From Pempheris klunzingeri (Eukaryota; Chordata; Actinopteri; Acropomatiformes; Pempheridae), in contig NC_092022.1 of NCBI RefSeq assembly GCF_042242105.1, positions 14,132,001 through 14,196,000 of the forward strand: a DNA stretch of 64,000 nt. The letters run 5' to 3'. Made by a program: the position numbers and the translations under genes. This document shows, piece after piece, positions 1 to 12,768 of this stretch; position 1 is the stretch's first letter; every line of letters begins with the position of its first letter. The notes under the pieces were generated by a model that was not told the origin of the DNA, did no database searches, and worked only from the letters and a program-made list of their open reading frames with translations.

Positions 1-1139
1 TTCTAGTCTGGTCTGGAAGATGCCAGATCCAGCAAGTGTCACTGTGTGTGTGTGTGAGTGTGTGTGTGAAAAGGAAATGACCACAGGTAGGAGTGAAACA
101 CAATGTAGTTCCAAGCAGCAAACCTCTGGGGAAAAGAGCCATCCCCACAGGGGTTTTTAATTCTGCCATTTCTAACACAAGAAAAGGTCCCCACAGGTAG
201 AATCTCTGAAGTTTATCCGTGATCTCATTCCCTACCGGGTCCCGGAGCTTTCCATTGACTTCTCAGGGCACTATGTCTGTCATGGCTTTTTTCCTCTGTA
301 GTTCCTGACAGACATGGAATCGGATAAAGTATGGCCTTTTGGCTTTCACTCCTATACTTATGTCTCCCTTATAGAAAAGTTCCATTTTGACTGTTTCAAC
401 TCTGACTGGACTGTTTCCAGATAGATCTGCTCGTGTGCTATCGGGCATCATGCACGCACAACCAGGCAACACAGGAGGTTTATTTATGAGGCAGGACATT
501 GTGTACAGCAAGAGCCAACAAGTTGTCTTTGTATCTCATCATTGGCGCAAGAAGTTCTTTAATTGTGCCATCAGACCAGTTTTCATCTGTTTTTAAGTAT
601 AAGTATTGTACTGTAGCTTATGTGACATGCAACTATTTCTTTTTAGATTCAGATTCAAATCGATCATGTGTTTGGTTGTCACACTTCATCATATATAGGA
701 ACATTACAATCTTGACCATGACTTTTCTGGCAATGTAACTGCTTTTTTGTCGTGCTATGCCACTGAAAAGTTTAGTAGGTCTTATGCTGGCAGTTTGCAA
801 GAGCAATTTTTAATCTAGGTGCTTTTTTTTAAAAAGAAAAGCATATTTCTACAACTGATGAGAAAGCTAATGAACTGAAGAGCTTCTACCTCGTGTTCCA
901 AAACCATGATTTGTGATCCATGATCAGTGCAATATTGTTTTAGGCTGTCTGATGGAGGACTCAAGCATAAGGCCTCAGGTGAATGGAGACAAGGTGCAGT
1001 CACTAAGAAACTAGGACAAGAGTTGAAAATTAGCAATGGCTATAAAGTCTGTACATCACATCAGTTTCATGCTCTGTATTGGAACTGTGTTAAATTGCAT
1101 CCTCTCTATCAAATAAAAGTAAATCCAGTGGGCTGAAAG
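1..1139. other. non-coding, presumed kcnd3 intron
   Basis: A short TG-rich run at about 43-68. Otherwise unique-looking AT-rich sequence; the short open frames have no recognisable domain. Confidence 0.5.
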
Positions 1140-2505
1140 GGATTTCAACCAGCACTGAAGATCGTACTCCAGCTTGGTGTGCACTCTTTTATTGCTCACT
1201 GGACTTGCGCACTTCAGCACTTTCCAGCCACTATGGAAAAAATCTGGTATCACTCCATTTCCAAAGGAGTCTTGCCAGGTTGAGAACAATGATTATAGAC
1301 CTGTAGCATTGACTTCAATTATGATGAAATGTTTAGGGAAATAGGAGCGCTGATGGTGCAGTTGGTAGTATCACCTACTTAAACATGATCATATGCACAT
1401 TTGATTTTCTTTGATTTTAGTTCAGCTCTTAATATTCTGCAGCTTTATTTATTCCTGGACAAGCTTTCATACCCATTTGATAACTGTTTTATTATCAAGT
1501 GATATTTTTCTTTTCTAACTAACAGCATGTAAAGGTAAATAAGGCAGTATTTGGCCTCCAAGGATGTGTGAGCTCTCTTCACATTATGCATAATTGTAGT
1601 GTGTGAGCCCCCAAACTTGTGAAACTCTTTGACAACATTCTTCAAGCCATTCTTGGCTTATTACACAGAGATCAAGACGCATCACTTTACCAGTCTGAAA
1701 TCTAACAGTTTGTGGACTGGTGGGATGCTCACCACCTTAGTGTGAATGTGAAGAAAACGAAGATGACATTCGATCCAAAGTCAATTTGTGAGCCCCGTCC
1801 ATCAATCAGTTACAATGTACCCATAAATCAGGTCCCATCATATAAGTATCTTGGTTTCTGTATTGACAGCTTGACAGATGGCATGTGTATGTTTTTGTTC
1901 CAGGCTACAACAAAGGATGTATGATTTGAGAAGGCTTGGACCCTGTTGTGTAAATAGTAAACTCATGGTTTTGTTTCAACAAACGATTTTAGAGACTTTC
2001 TAAATAATTCTTTATGGCATGAGTACAGTATGGTAACCTGTCCGCTCAGTTAAAGTCTATGCTCGCATGTCTTCATCACATCTTTATACCATTCAAGATC
2101 AGAGAAAAAAAGAACATCACTGTCTTCAGTCTTTTTATTAGAAATTTGTGCTCAGGGAAGCACAGAAGATTCTGGAGGACCGACACACTTTCTTAACCCA
2201 GAATTCGAGATGTTGTCTTCAACGCCTAAATTTGAGACTAAACCAGTACGTGGATTCTTTCATTACATTCTCCATCAAAATATTAAACCGCATCAAGTAA
2301 TGGTACTATATGATTTTGCTTGGGGGCTTGTATTATCTTATAGAACTACTGTCTCACACTCAACATGTAAGTGTATATATGGTCTAAGTACTGTGTGTGT
2401 ATGTGCATGGCTATGTTGTTGAGGGTGTTGTGGGCCACAGTTGCTTGGAGCTCAAAGCAAATTTCCTGTGGGACAATAAATTACATCATATCTTATCTTA
2501 AAAAA
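1140..2505 (+). mobile_element. decayed non-LTR retrotransposon (Rex1/CR1/L2-like LINE), RT and 3' end
   Basis: Broken in several frames but ordered as a reverse transcriptase. About 1286-1340 reads NDYRPVALTSIMMKCL, the hallmark start of the fish LINE RT core. About 1396-1520 reads DFSSALNILQ. About 1705-1910 reads FVDWWDAHHLSVNVKKTK then SYKYLGFCID (palm/thumb). About 1915-2290 reads LRRLGPCCVNSKLMVLFQQT and a degraded C-terminus. The 3' end has GGGACAATAAA followed by a TCTTATCTTA-type tail near 2500. Frameshifts and stops make it inactive. Confidence 0.8.
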
Positions 2506-2640
2506 CACGATGCCTACATGTACAGCTGGCAGAGAATTTAAATGTCACAGTGCTGGTCTGAAAGGGACTTGGCTATGACAGTATAGCACAAATGGGACCC
2601 ACACATGCAAAAGAAAACCATGCTGTGAGTGCTCAGAGTA

Positions 2641-3212
2641 CGATTGCTATAGAAACTTCCCTCGTTGGCCACTGCTGTATGTCGCCACTGTGCCTCTGCT
2701 GCATAGACTTTATATCAGAAGATGCTCTTCCTTTAACTAGAGTCAGGGGAACAAAAGTAGTGTTTATTTTATTAATGAACCGGGTTAATTATTTTTCAAT
2801 AACAAGCAACCTGGCAGGTGTATAATGATATGATAGTAGAATAACCTACATTTTTGGAGAAACTCACAAAAGCTGAAATTCTAAGTAATTTACACTTTAC
2901 ACCTATTCATAGGAAGAAGTCAGCTCGTCCCACTGGAAGTTTGGGCTATTCTGAAAGTTAATCGTTTGTCATAGAGCTGATTAAATCCTCCCCCCAGTAA
3001 CTGAACTTAATTTCAACAAGTAACCAGTATCATGTTCAATATCTCACTCATATAACAAATCAAATTTCATGAAAATTAGTTCAGAAGTAACAGAGTTGTA
3101 ATTGATTTTGTATTGAAGTCTGCATCTCTCACTACACACTTGTTGGTGTATAAGCACACCCATAGCAGAGGCATACAGCAGTGGCCAGTGTGCCGTCTAA
3201 GTTTCTATATCT
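2641..3212. repeat. imperfect inverted repeat, about 570 bp overall
   Basis: The arm 2648-2700 reappears reverse-complemented at 3164-3210. A perfect 16-base core (tggccactgctgtatg at 2666-2681) pairs with 3172-3187, flanked by pairing blocks ATAGAAACTT/AAGTTTCTAT and CCTCTGCT/AGCAGAGG. The spacer is about 460 bases of AT-rich sequence without an open frame. It resembles a fold-back or MITE-like element; I cannot name it. Confidence 0.6.
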
Positions 3213-6200
3213 GTGATCCTTTCTTCCTAGCAATGATAGTGTGTTGAGTTGCAACCCCTGGATCTCCGCACGTGGATCTTATTTGCAGTCAGGGAATCAA
3301 GCGCTGATATGCAGTCATGCTTGACTCATACAAACTTGAACACTTACGCAACGAAGTAGTCAAACACAGCCACTGCTAGAAAAGATTGAACTTTTTGAAA
3401 CTTTTTTGTCTTAGATTACTTCCTGTAGTTTAGGTATTAAGGATAAGATATAAGATACAATACAGGGTATAGTTTAAGTGGAGGGCACAGAAATGAGAGG
3501 CTTTGTGAGCCTTAGCCTCGAGGAGCTATGGGACTTCAGCACCAGATCTCTACCCTTTGACTGTAAGCCACAATCCTGAGCCCTTGTTCTCTGTGGGATA
3601 AGATGAATCACATTCTCCTGTCTACTTCTGCCTTACAAAGTGTGAAACAATTCTTTCTTTTTTCACGCTTTCATCATTTGTGCCTTGCCCTTTTGGATTT
3701 GTCCTTCCTCCCCTCCCCTACTTCTGCTCCGTGACTAAATCTATATTTGCAAATGGATGTACAGTATGCCATAATGCCTCTATGCAAACACTTATGTTTC
3801 ATTCTGTGCATTTCATGTTAGAATTATGCTTTTCAATAACAGCTGTGCGGCAACACACAGAACTTCAGTTATAACAACAGAGAGAGGAGAAGGCCTCAGG
3901 CCATGATGTGGAGCTGCACCACTTTCTCACCAGGGGAGAAGAATAACTTGGATGAATTATTCACTGCATTTCATTTTTTTCTGTGGAACTTCAGGTGCTA
4001 ATGATCCCTGTACAATGCAAATGATGCTGTAAATGTTGCCAAGGAAAGTGCATCATATCAGGTGTGTGTGTGTGTAATGGCATATGGAGGAGAAAGATCA
4101 GCTAAATAAAGTGTGTTAGCGGGGTCAGGAAGGGGTTCCTTAGTCATCCCATTATCATGGGAAATTTCTTGGGAGTCTTTTTAGGAATTAGCTTTTCATA
4201 AGCATTTCGACTGTCCGTGTGGAATTACGTGTGGGTAATTACCTAGTAAGATGTAGGTATTCAATTTGTGTTTTTAAACAACAAGTAATTACTAGGAAAT
4301 GTCATGCAGTCCAAGTACAGGGTGGTCATAATTTTACAAGCAAGTGCATTGTAATGGCTATTTGCTACAAAGTAAGGAGTAATGCTGACACTTGTTTAAT
4401 TCGCCACGGCTTGTTGGAAAACTCAGCTACAGCCCAGGATCAGTGGTTGGCCACCACAAGGAAAAATGTTTTCATTTGTTATTTGAAAGTCATCTGCCAG
4501 TGCTGTGTAATGAGAGTAAGTTGCAGCAAGCAGCTGTTACAAAAAAGGGCATTGTACAGTTACTTACTACAATATTGAACTGATTCTCATTTGCATATTA
4601 AACGGTAAATTATGGATTTCTGAATGATTTTAAAATGTATTACGCTATGCTTGCCGGTAGTTATTTTGTTGTTGTTGATTATGTATTTTCTCCCAGTGAA
4701 ATCTGAGACTGAGCTACTGTTAGAAGGATCACAACCAAATAATGATCACATAGCATATTATTTATGTGTGCTTGTGTGATGTGGAAATCTGCACCCATGG
4801 GGTTCCTTCTTCAAAATGTTGTACTCATAGGTGATGTCATCCTCATTAAGACGCATGCTCCTGCTCTCACACACACCGCTCACCACTTTGCTCAAATGAA
4901 ATAAGGAAAGAATACACTCTGTTGTATTTTTAGAGGCTTAGTTCATCTAGGCACAATGACTTTCTTTATTCCTTACCTTACAGTCATATGCCCCTGAGCC
5001 AAAACTGTCTTAGCACTTACTAACGATGATGTCTTTATGTAGCTGTCTTTATACTAGAGAAACAAACGTTATCATGACATATCTGTGCATTCATTGTCCG
5101 GCGTGTTTGCATTATCCTGCTGCAGTTGAGCCATCCCGCATCTCCTTCTTTTCATGTTATTGTGTTTTACTCCTCCTTCATTTCCTGCTTTGTCTGTTTG
5201 TGTTCACTCCACCGCGATCCTACATACACCCTACACACACCTCCCATCAGCGCCTTGAGCTCCACATGAAACACCACTGTGTTGCTCCGCAGCCAGCCAG
5301 TGCCAGCTGCTTTGGAGTCCAAGCAGCAGGCTGACAGTCGGCAAAGCCTTACAAGGCTATTCTCAGCTGCCGCTGCTGTTACTGCTGATGACCCGCTAGA
5401 CCTGTTTCGTGGTATACTGATGCGGTTCGATATGCAGCGTGGGCAGCGTAGGAGTCACAACACTTGTTTAAACACTCACTCTCTCTGGCTCACTGGAGCT
5501 CACCCTGCATGCTGAATTTAGCTCCCCAGCTCTGTCTTTTACTGTCTTCTCGCTGCGTAACTGCATCCTTTCTTGCTGCGTTGCGTTTTTCAGTTTTGCT
5601 TACATTCAGTCTTACTATGTCACATCACTTTGTCTTTTGCTCTTGCATTTTATGTATTACTTTCTGCTTAGACTTTCTTATTTGTTCTGTACTCTTTGTC
5701 CTTTCTGCACCTCCCTCTGCAGTTCCCTTTTTGTCTTGATTAGCGTGTCATGAATGATTCATTCTAATGTTCATGCTAGGGTATACAGTAGAGAGCAGAC
5801 TCCTGTCCCAAATTTCTCTCACCCCATCTCATCTCTCTTTCTTTCAGTCATCTTTGTTTCTTTTGTTTCTCCCTCAGAGCCAGAAGAAAACCTGTATTCT
5901 TAAATAGCCCTGTGGGAGTGAAAAATAAATCTCAACTTTATGTGTCTTCTCAGCCTACAAAAGACTCTGCTGAAGAGGGTATGGCCACCGCAGCCCCAAG
6001 CCAGTCATTGCCTAAAACCATGCTGGAGGGGGATACAGGTTGAAGGCAGAACAGATTAAATGAGCCAGGAGTCATGGGAGCCCCAAGGGCACCACATTTT
6101 GCCCCAATTAATTGTGTTTGTCAGAGCGTGAAAGTCCAAGGTCCCTTCACTGGCAGTAAGGAGAAAGGACAGAAAGGTCTGGTATGGCTCACTACTGCCA

Positions 6201-7150
6201 TCACCTCCGAGACTTCTGCTGCCTTTTTTCCCTTCCTGGGGTGTCTCAGCAGCCGACCCAGGGCTCCAGGTACACACAGCTTTGAGGCTGGTGAGTTTTA
6301 GCTGGTTCAAGTTTGCACCGCTTGCTGATTTAGCAGTTAATTAAAAAGAAAACTTTAATGGTCTCGGTAAGTTGATTACATTTCAGCCAATTATGGGTGT
6401 TTTGGAACGGGGCTTGGATGTTGTGTAATGGAACACAGCTTTTGGCTGTGTGGGACCTGAGGGGCTTTGGGTTATGGTGAATGTAATTGTGTGGAACTAA
6501 ACAATGGAGCATCAGCCACACACACGGTCTGTGTTTAGCCCAACGAAGCTTTTTATGCCAGTTTGGCAGGGTTTTTTTTTTTTACATGTCCATGCAGTTT
6601 GTTTTTCAGGAAAGTGTCTCTCAAATTGACATGGTCATCAGGTTACAAGAGATTTGGGGGGGTTAGACTTTTGTGCTCACTTGCAATCTGTTGGCTGAAT
6701 AACAGAAGAGGTAGCTGCCATGTTTTGGCTCAGGTTAATGTTTTGAATGGAATGAAGTGTTACATCTAATTTGGCTCTCGTAAAGGTCAGTGCACAGAGT
6801 TTCACTCCAGAGAATAATGTGCTTTTGACCATCCCTGCCCTGAGCCCCTGGCCTTTTTTTTAGGCTTGTTTGTTATCAGCGTAAAAACCAAGTTGACGTG
6901 TGGTAAAATATCAGTCCTGTCATCTAACTTGAGCCCTCCTAGTTCAGAGATTGGATGTGAGAGAAAGCGAGTATTTACATTGCATGTTTTGCATATAAGA
7001 ATGCTAATTGCAGATCCAAGGTAACCCTCCCTGATCAGCCCCCAGCCATGTAGCAAAGAAGCTAATTTAGCTTGAGTGTTTGGCCAAAGGCTGTTTCTGT
7101 GCTCCAGGCTTACACACGTGCATTTTTGCACATGCTGCTGTTGTGCATAC
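3213..7150. other. no gene seen
   Basis: AT-rich intronic-type DNA with pyrimidine-rich patches. Open frames up to 136 codons lack domains, conserved motifs or splice context. A short TG run lies near 4060. Confidence 0.5.
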
Positions 7151-7159
7151 AGTACATGC

Positions 7160-7186
7160 ATGCACACACACACACACACACACACA
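7160..7186. repeat. CA microsatellite
   Basis: Perfect CA dinucleotide run followed by imperfect CA-rich sequence. Confidence 0.9.
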
Positions 7187-8268
7187 TAAACACACTGTAA
7201 ACACATCCACATGGAAGGAAGCCTTCTGCTTCACATCAAATTACAAAACAGGTTAATATGGAAATCGGATAATCATGCAGAGTTACACCCTCACGTGTTC
7301 ACGCTGCTGTCTTGCAGACCGGCTGTCTCTGAAATGGAAAAGCTTTCAGCTCAACTCCAAATGTTTACTGAGGAGAATAGACTGTTCATCTGTACTTTTT
7401 CCATAACCTGTGAGTTGGCTGCTTTGAAGCTGATGACCAAATGAATAGGTTGCACCGTACATCATTGCAAACACTGGGGGATTTGTTTGGGATGTGCTGC
7501 TACAGCATTTCATAATCTTTGACAGTTTCCTTAATCGAGACAGTGACAGTAATAACTTCATCTAAATATCAAGTGGAAACTCTCACAAGAGACAGTTTAT
7601 CAGTAGAATTAATAGTTGTGTCCATTAAGGGACTGCTTTGCCTTCTGATTCTGAAATTAGGTAAAGTAAATCTGTCTTAAACACTTTTGCTTGCTGAGGA
7701 GAGTGAACTAAAAACAGGTTTTTAAATGAATATTTTGCTCTCCGTTGACACCAATTAGTTAGCAGAACATCCAGTAAGTGGAAAGTGAGAAATAATTTAC
7801 TTGATAACGGTCCCCTTAGGTTAGCCAGAAATCTCTTCAGAACTTCTCTTCTACAGTTCACGGGGATGGCCCTTAGCAATGGCTACCAGGCAAACAGTGA
7901 ACGGTATGCACAGACAGAGCAGAGAGTGTAGAGTATGCTCCCTGCTGCTTTTTTGTTCCCTCAGCATAGAGACACAAAAGTACAGTAGCAACAGATTTAG
8001 TGAGATTTTCCACCCTCTTATAGTTTTTATTTGTCTTTGGACAACCATGTTTCTAGGGGCAGACAGCAGTGATGTGTATCTGAGTTTTTGATGTGGCTGG
8101 AGGCACACTTGATGTGTGTGTGTGCATGTGATAGACCTTGCACAGTCTGGTCTCGGAGTTGTATATTCTTTCCACAGCAATGTTGAAATGTTTTGACAGA
8201 GCGATTGGCTGCAACATACACGGCTCAGTGGAAGGAATGTCATGGTGACAGTCTAACAGTACTCTAGC

Positions 8269-8270
<2 letters not shown>

Positions 8271-8334
<64 letters not shown>
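8271..8334. repeat. compound TG-GA microsatellite
   Basis: About 23 TG units (8271-8316) passing directly into about 9 GA units (8316-8334). Confidence 0.95.
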
Positions 8335-9349
8335 TCTGCATCTGCAAATATGTATATGTTTGTGTGCCGCTGCCACGTGTTCACAAATTGTCAAGAGTGT
8401 GGGTTTTTGTGTTAGTGCATCTTTCTCTGTCACTGTGCATGTGCTTACACAGAGGGTTCAGGCCTTCTGCTGCAACCATTAACAGCACTATAAATAACAT
8501 AATGTTTTCCCTCTGTGCTCTCCATGTTAGTGTCAATGAGGGTTTCATTTGTGCAAGAGGCTGACCCTTCATTCTGGGAGAGTACAGGAGCAGATGGGGG
8601 GAGCAAAGATGGTGTCTTGCCTGCCATCCAAGGTCCCAAAGTCGAGGACACAGTTGTGTTTGTTTTCGTTGTGAATGCTGTTGTCTCCCCATATAAATAC
8701 TTACTTTTTTCTTTTTCATTGATTCACATTTATGTGCATGCTCTATCTATGTACACACATTCACTACCTCCTCCATAAATTCTTCAGCTACTTTTGCTGA
8801 AGTGACCTCCCCGTGGAGAACACACATTTGCGTGGATGGATAGGAGGATGTATAGAAGGTAAAGAGATGGGGGAAACGATGAGGAACCTCAGATTTAGAG
8901 GAAGGAGATTTGTTCCAAGCTGGTCAAGGGGAGAGTGGGCTGGAAAGAGGGCAGAGATTGGCTGGCACACCAGCTGCTTGGGTGCAGAGACGGCAACCAG
9001 GGAAGCAGAAGGCTAGAACAGCCAGCTGGAGAGGGCAGAGAGCAGGGCAGAGCGAGCGGTAGAGACAACCAGGCACGCCGGCTGTCAGGCAATCTGCACA
9101 AGCTTAAGATACAGGTGGGTTAAGAGATGAAAATTCTTCTGGGAGGACTTGAGCTAGTGTAGGAGAATACAAGAAAGACATGGATGAGGAAATTAGAAGA
9201 AGTATGTGTACACGTCTCCATCAACATCTGTTTTGCCTGCAGCATTATTGCAGGTGTAAGAGCATGTGTGGAAATGTATGTCACACTAGCCATCGAAAGG
9301 AAACAGGTCAAGGCGCAGCATTTCCATGGAACTGGCACTATTCTGTACC

Positions 9350-9560
9350 TTATAGGGATGTGAATAGCGATGCTGACGTAATGCGTATCTTGACACATTG
9401 CAGATGATCTGATTACATCAAGGACATATATGAAGTTCCTACCAATGCAATACAATATGATTCACGGCCATTACGATGCAGTGCGGATCAACATGATTTG
9501 ATTCAGCTCAATATAATTCAGAACGATACTATGCAATGCAACGTGAAGCAAAAGAAAATT
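9350..9560. repeat. degenerate interspersed repeat with recurring ATGCAAT/GATTC words
   Basis: Starts with a TAGGGATGTGAATAGCGATG-like segment and continues with loosely repeated ATGCAAT, GATTCA and ACGATGC words, a style seen in old vertebrate repeats. No family can be assigned. Confidence 0.35.
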
Positions 9561-10417
9561 GTCAGTTAAGTCAGTATATTCAAAATTGAAAAAGGTAAGC
9601 TGTTATTGGCAGTTTTCTGATGGGGCTGGTTAGCACACATGCACAACATGACCATAATCATAAATAACCTAATATGTGTACATTCATTTATAGATCAGAT
9701 GTCAAACTTTCATTTGCTGCTGGTTAGCATATTCTAACATAAATTATGCCAGAGAAATAGGCCCATGGCAGAGTGAAAAGTGGTCCAACCAAACTCAGTC
9801 TGCCCTACAGTCCACATGGCAGCAAAGTGATAACAGAAAGAGGGATTTGTATATCTCGTATCGTGTCTAACATAAGAGTATCATAACATATCAGGTAGGT
9901 ATGAAATCATTAATCTGCAGATGCTCCACTTAAAAACAAGACCAAACATTTTCTATGGATGCTAGTTTTTAAGCTGTTTTTAAGACAAACAGATACAAGT
10001 ATACATGCAAACACGTGATCCCCTCCAGGCCGACGCCTTGCAGAGGTAATAAATCGGATTTTACCAGTGCAAGGATGTTAGAAAGCATGCATTGCAAGTA
10101 AATCCCAAATTGTATCAAGTCGACACTTTTTTAATCAGAGAAAACACTTCATGAACTTTTATAAGGGTGGACCAATGTGAATCGGTGAATCTGACCACCG
10201 TTATAAAACTAATACAGAAGCATCCTTTTCTCTTTTACTTTTTTGCCCTTCAGTCCACACTCCTATACCACATGATCAGTATCAAAGCAATCCCTCTAAA
10301 AAGTGCTAAATGGCAAAATGCCTTCAAAAACAACATAGGACTGCAACCTGGGCATAGAGAAGTGTCAGATTCTATATAGTGATATAACGTACAAGCACAC
10401 ACCGGACTGTGTCTGGC

Positions 10418-10424
<7 letters not shown>

Positions 10425-10473
<49 letters not shown>

Positions 10474-10483
10474 TGTGTGTTTG
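10425..10483. repeat. TG microsatellite
   Basis: Perfect TG run to about 10470, then interrupted to 10483. Confidence 0.95.
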
Positions 10484-12700
10484 TCTGGACAGGAGCCAGA
10501 CAGGGATCCCAGCCAAAGAAGGAAGAGTTTAATACAGAGCACATCTTAAAGGGAGGGTGAGGGAGCAGTTCATCTGCCCACTGAGAGTGGCAGAGGTTAA
10601 TGCAATCCCTTTAAGTGGACATAGAGCCAGTTAAGAGGCGATCATGAGAGCAAAAGGACTAAATAAGTTATCCATTGAAGCCCAGCGTGGAGATTACTTC
10701 TATTTGTTTATGTGATAATAAACTGACTAAGATTCAGTATTTTTTAGAATCAAATATCTCTTCCCTGATAGTCCTCTGATATTCATGAGAACTTTGATGT
10801 TTAAGCATGCAATTAGTACTTATGCCTTTCCTTATATTAAACCTCCAGGTTATCTGAGCACATCACAGTGTTATGTTATTGACTGATGCTTTTGGGTGTT
10901 GTCAGTAATAAGAAAAGCATGAAAGAGGTCATTTTGTCTCTCCTGCCTAGCTTTGAACTGCATTTGTGAATGTGGTTTGTACATGTGTGTACGTGTGTGG
11001 AAGGAAGTCAGGGGGAGGGAAGGTTACGTGCAGCGCAACCTGATAGATAGGCTATCTGCAGCATTAGAGATGGCTGTCTGATGGATTAGTATCAGTGGCA
11101 TTAGCACTGATGTGTGATGGAAATGATTTGTGATGCCTGGATTCCCCGATCTTCCATCCTTCTCCTTCTCAGCTGATCCCATTACAACACAGAGGCCTTA
11201 AATCATCCTCATGGGTGCGCGTGTGTGTGTGCACGTGTGTGTGTGTTCATGAATTTGTGCATTACATTTACATAGTGAGTGGGTATAATGTACCACAAAC
11301 TCTGATCTGAAAGCTTGTTTCTGTTAAAGACAGCATGTTTCTTTCCTCCTTCATTCATCACCATGGCTACTAATTGGCTTATAGTGCATGTTAACAAGCT
11401 GTCCTTTTCATATTGGCCCATGCAATCAATGAAGAACATGTTGCTTTTTCTGTGCTATACGTTAATCATGCACAGTCCTGCGGAGAGTCGCTCTTTTTCT
11501 CAGCCAGTCTTCCTTTGAAGGTTATTTTTACATTTGACCTTGAAGAAAAACTGACCCCTCTGAAATTAAAATTTAATAGTGCCTCCCTGTAGCCTGCCCT
11601 CTTTCCTCCACTCACACCCACCCACTGCTCTCTTTCTCTCACTTCCACATCAGTCAGGGTATAATCAGACAGAATCAATACATTAAATGAAATAGTAGGT
11701 CAGCCCAAACACCCTCTCTGTCCCACACTACGTCAGAGGACCTCATCTGATGATCTTGTCACTTTTTGACAGGCAATAGAGCAACAGCTCTTTAGGTGTT
11801 ACATTTTATTAAACATGTTACTTTTTTAAACAACTTTTTCAAAAAGATTCATAATTGTATGGTGAGTTCTAGTTCTTATTTTATGTACTTCCATGTACAA
11901 GGACTCAACACGGACGCAACAAATATAGCTCCTGGTCTGTCTTTAGTTAAGTCTGCAGTGTTCTGTATCCACAGTTACTGTAACACAAACCCACTCCTCA
12001 TTACATGTCAGGATACATGACCAGCTAATTCTCCCATCAAAACCTAACCTGGCAACCTGACACTACATCCACACCCACCTGACTACCTGCTGTCGACGAC
12101 AGCGCAGCGAGACCGGCGCGGTCAAAGATCAAATAGCTGTGCACGATTTGCGCATTAACCTACATCTTCATTCTGATTCGATAACAAGGCCTGGTCATTG
12201 AAGGGTAGAGTTGCAGTGTGGGATGAACCCTGCCAGGATATAGGCTTACAGAAGGAGCGGGGATGTAACTTGGCCCATCACTAAAGGGCCAGCATGTCAG
12301 TTCAAAGGCTGCCCTTATTTAGCAGGGGGAAATGCCAGGGATGAATTAGTGATGTGTTGGGAAGCTCCAGAGGAGTGGAGAGCAGGGAGTGGTAGATAAA
12401 TAATGTCTATCATAGTACAATAAACATTGCATGTGGGTGGGTGCATGTGAGTGTGTAAGGGTGGGTGATTTTATGTGTGAGTGTGGGTGTGCGAGCACAG
12501 CATGGGCTGTGCTGTATAGTGCATACTTGTGAAACTGTACAGCATATATTTACAGTGACACTCGACATCTTATTTCTTGCACCCACACAGCCAAATAAAA
12601 ACACCTACATACACACTTCCCCCACCTGTCTGTGCTGCCTTGTTTGGCTCCCTTTCCTGTTGTGAGTCATCTGTCCAGTTGGAGCATGCACACAAATGGG
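10484..12700. other. no gene seen
   Basis: Non-coding sequence with a short TG/GC run at 11217-11245 and a small GC-rich patch near 12095-12120. No protein or RNA gene recognised. Confidence 0.5.
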
Positions 12701-12705
12701 CAAAT

Positions 12706-12730
12706 ACACACACGCACGCGCGCGCACACG

Positions 12731-12764
<34 letters not shown>
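12706..12764. repeat. CA/CG-CA compound microsatellite
   Basis: Alternating purine-pyrimidine tract: CA with an embedded CGCGCG block, then a perfect CA run to 12764. Confidence 0.95.

Positions 12765-12768
<4 letters not shown>

Noticed and set aside
263-511. Minus-strand 82-codon frame considered as an exon or LINE piece
   Set aside because: No reverse transcriptase, endonuclease or other motif could be matched.
5026-5739. Overlapping plus-strand frames of 78-102 codons
   Set aside because: Cys/Leu-rich, pyrimidine-biased translation without domain, splice or start context.
8053-8564. Open frames of 96-126 codons across the TG/GA microsatellite
   Set aside because: They encode HTHTHT or VCVCVC runs from the simple repeat and have no domain.
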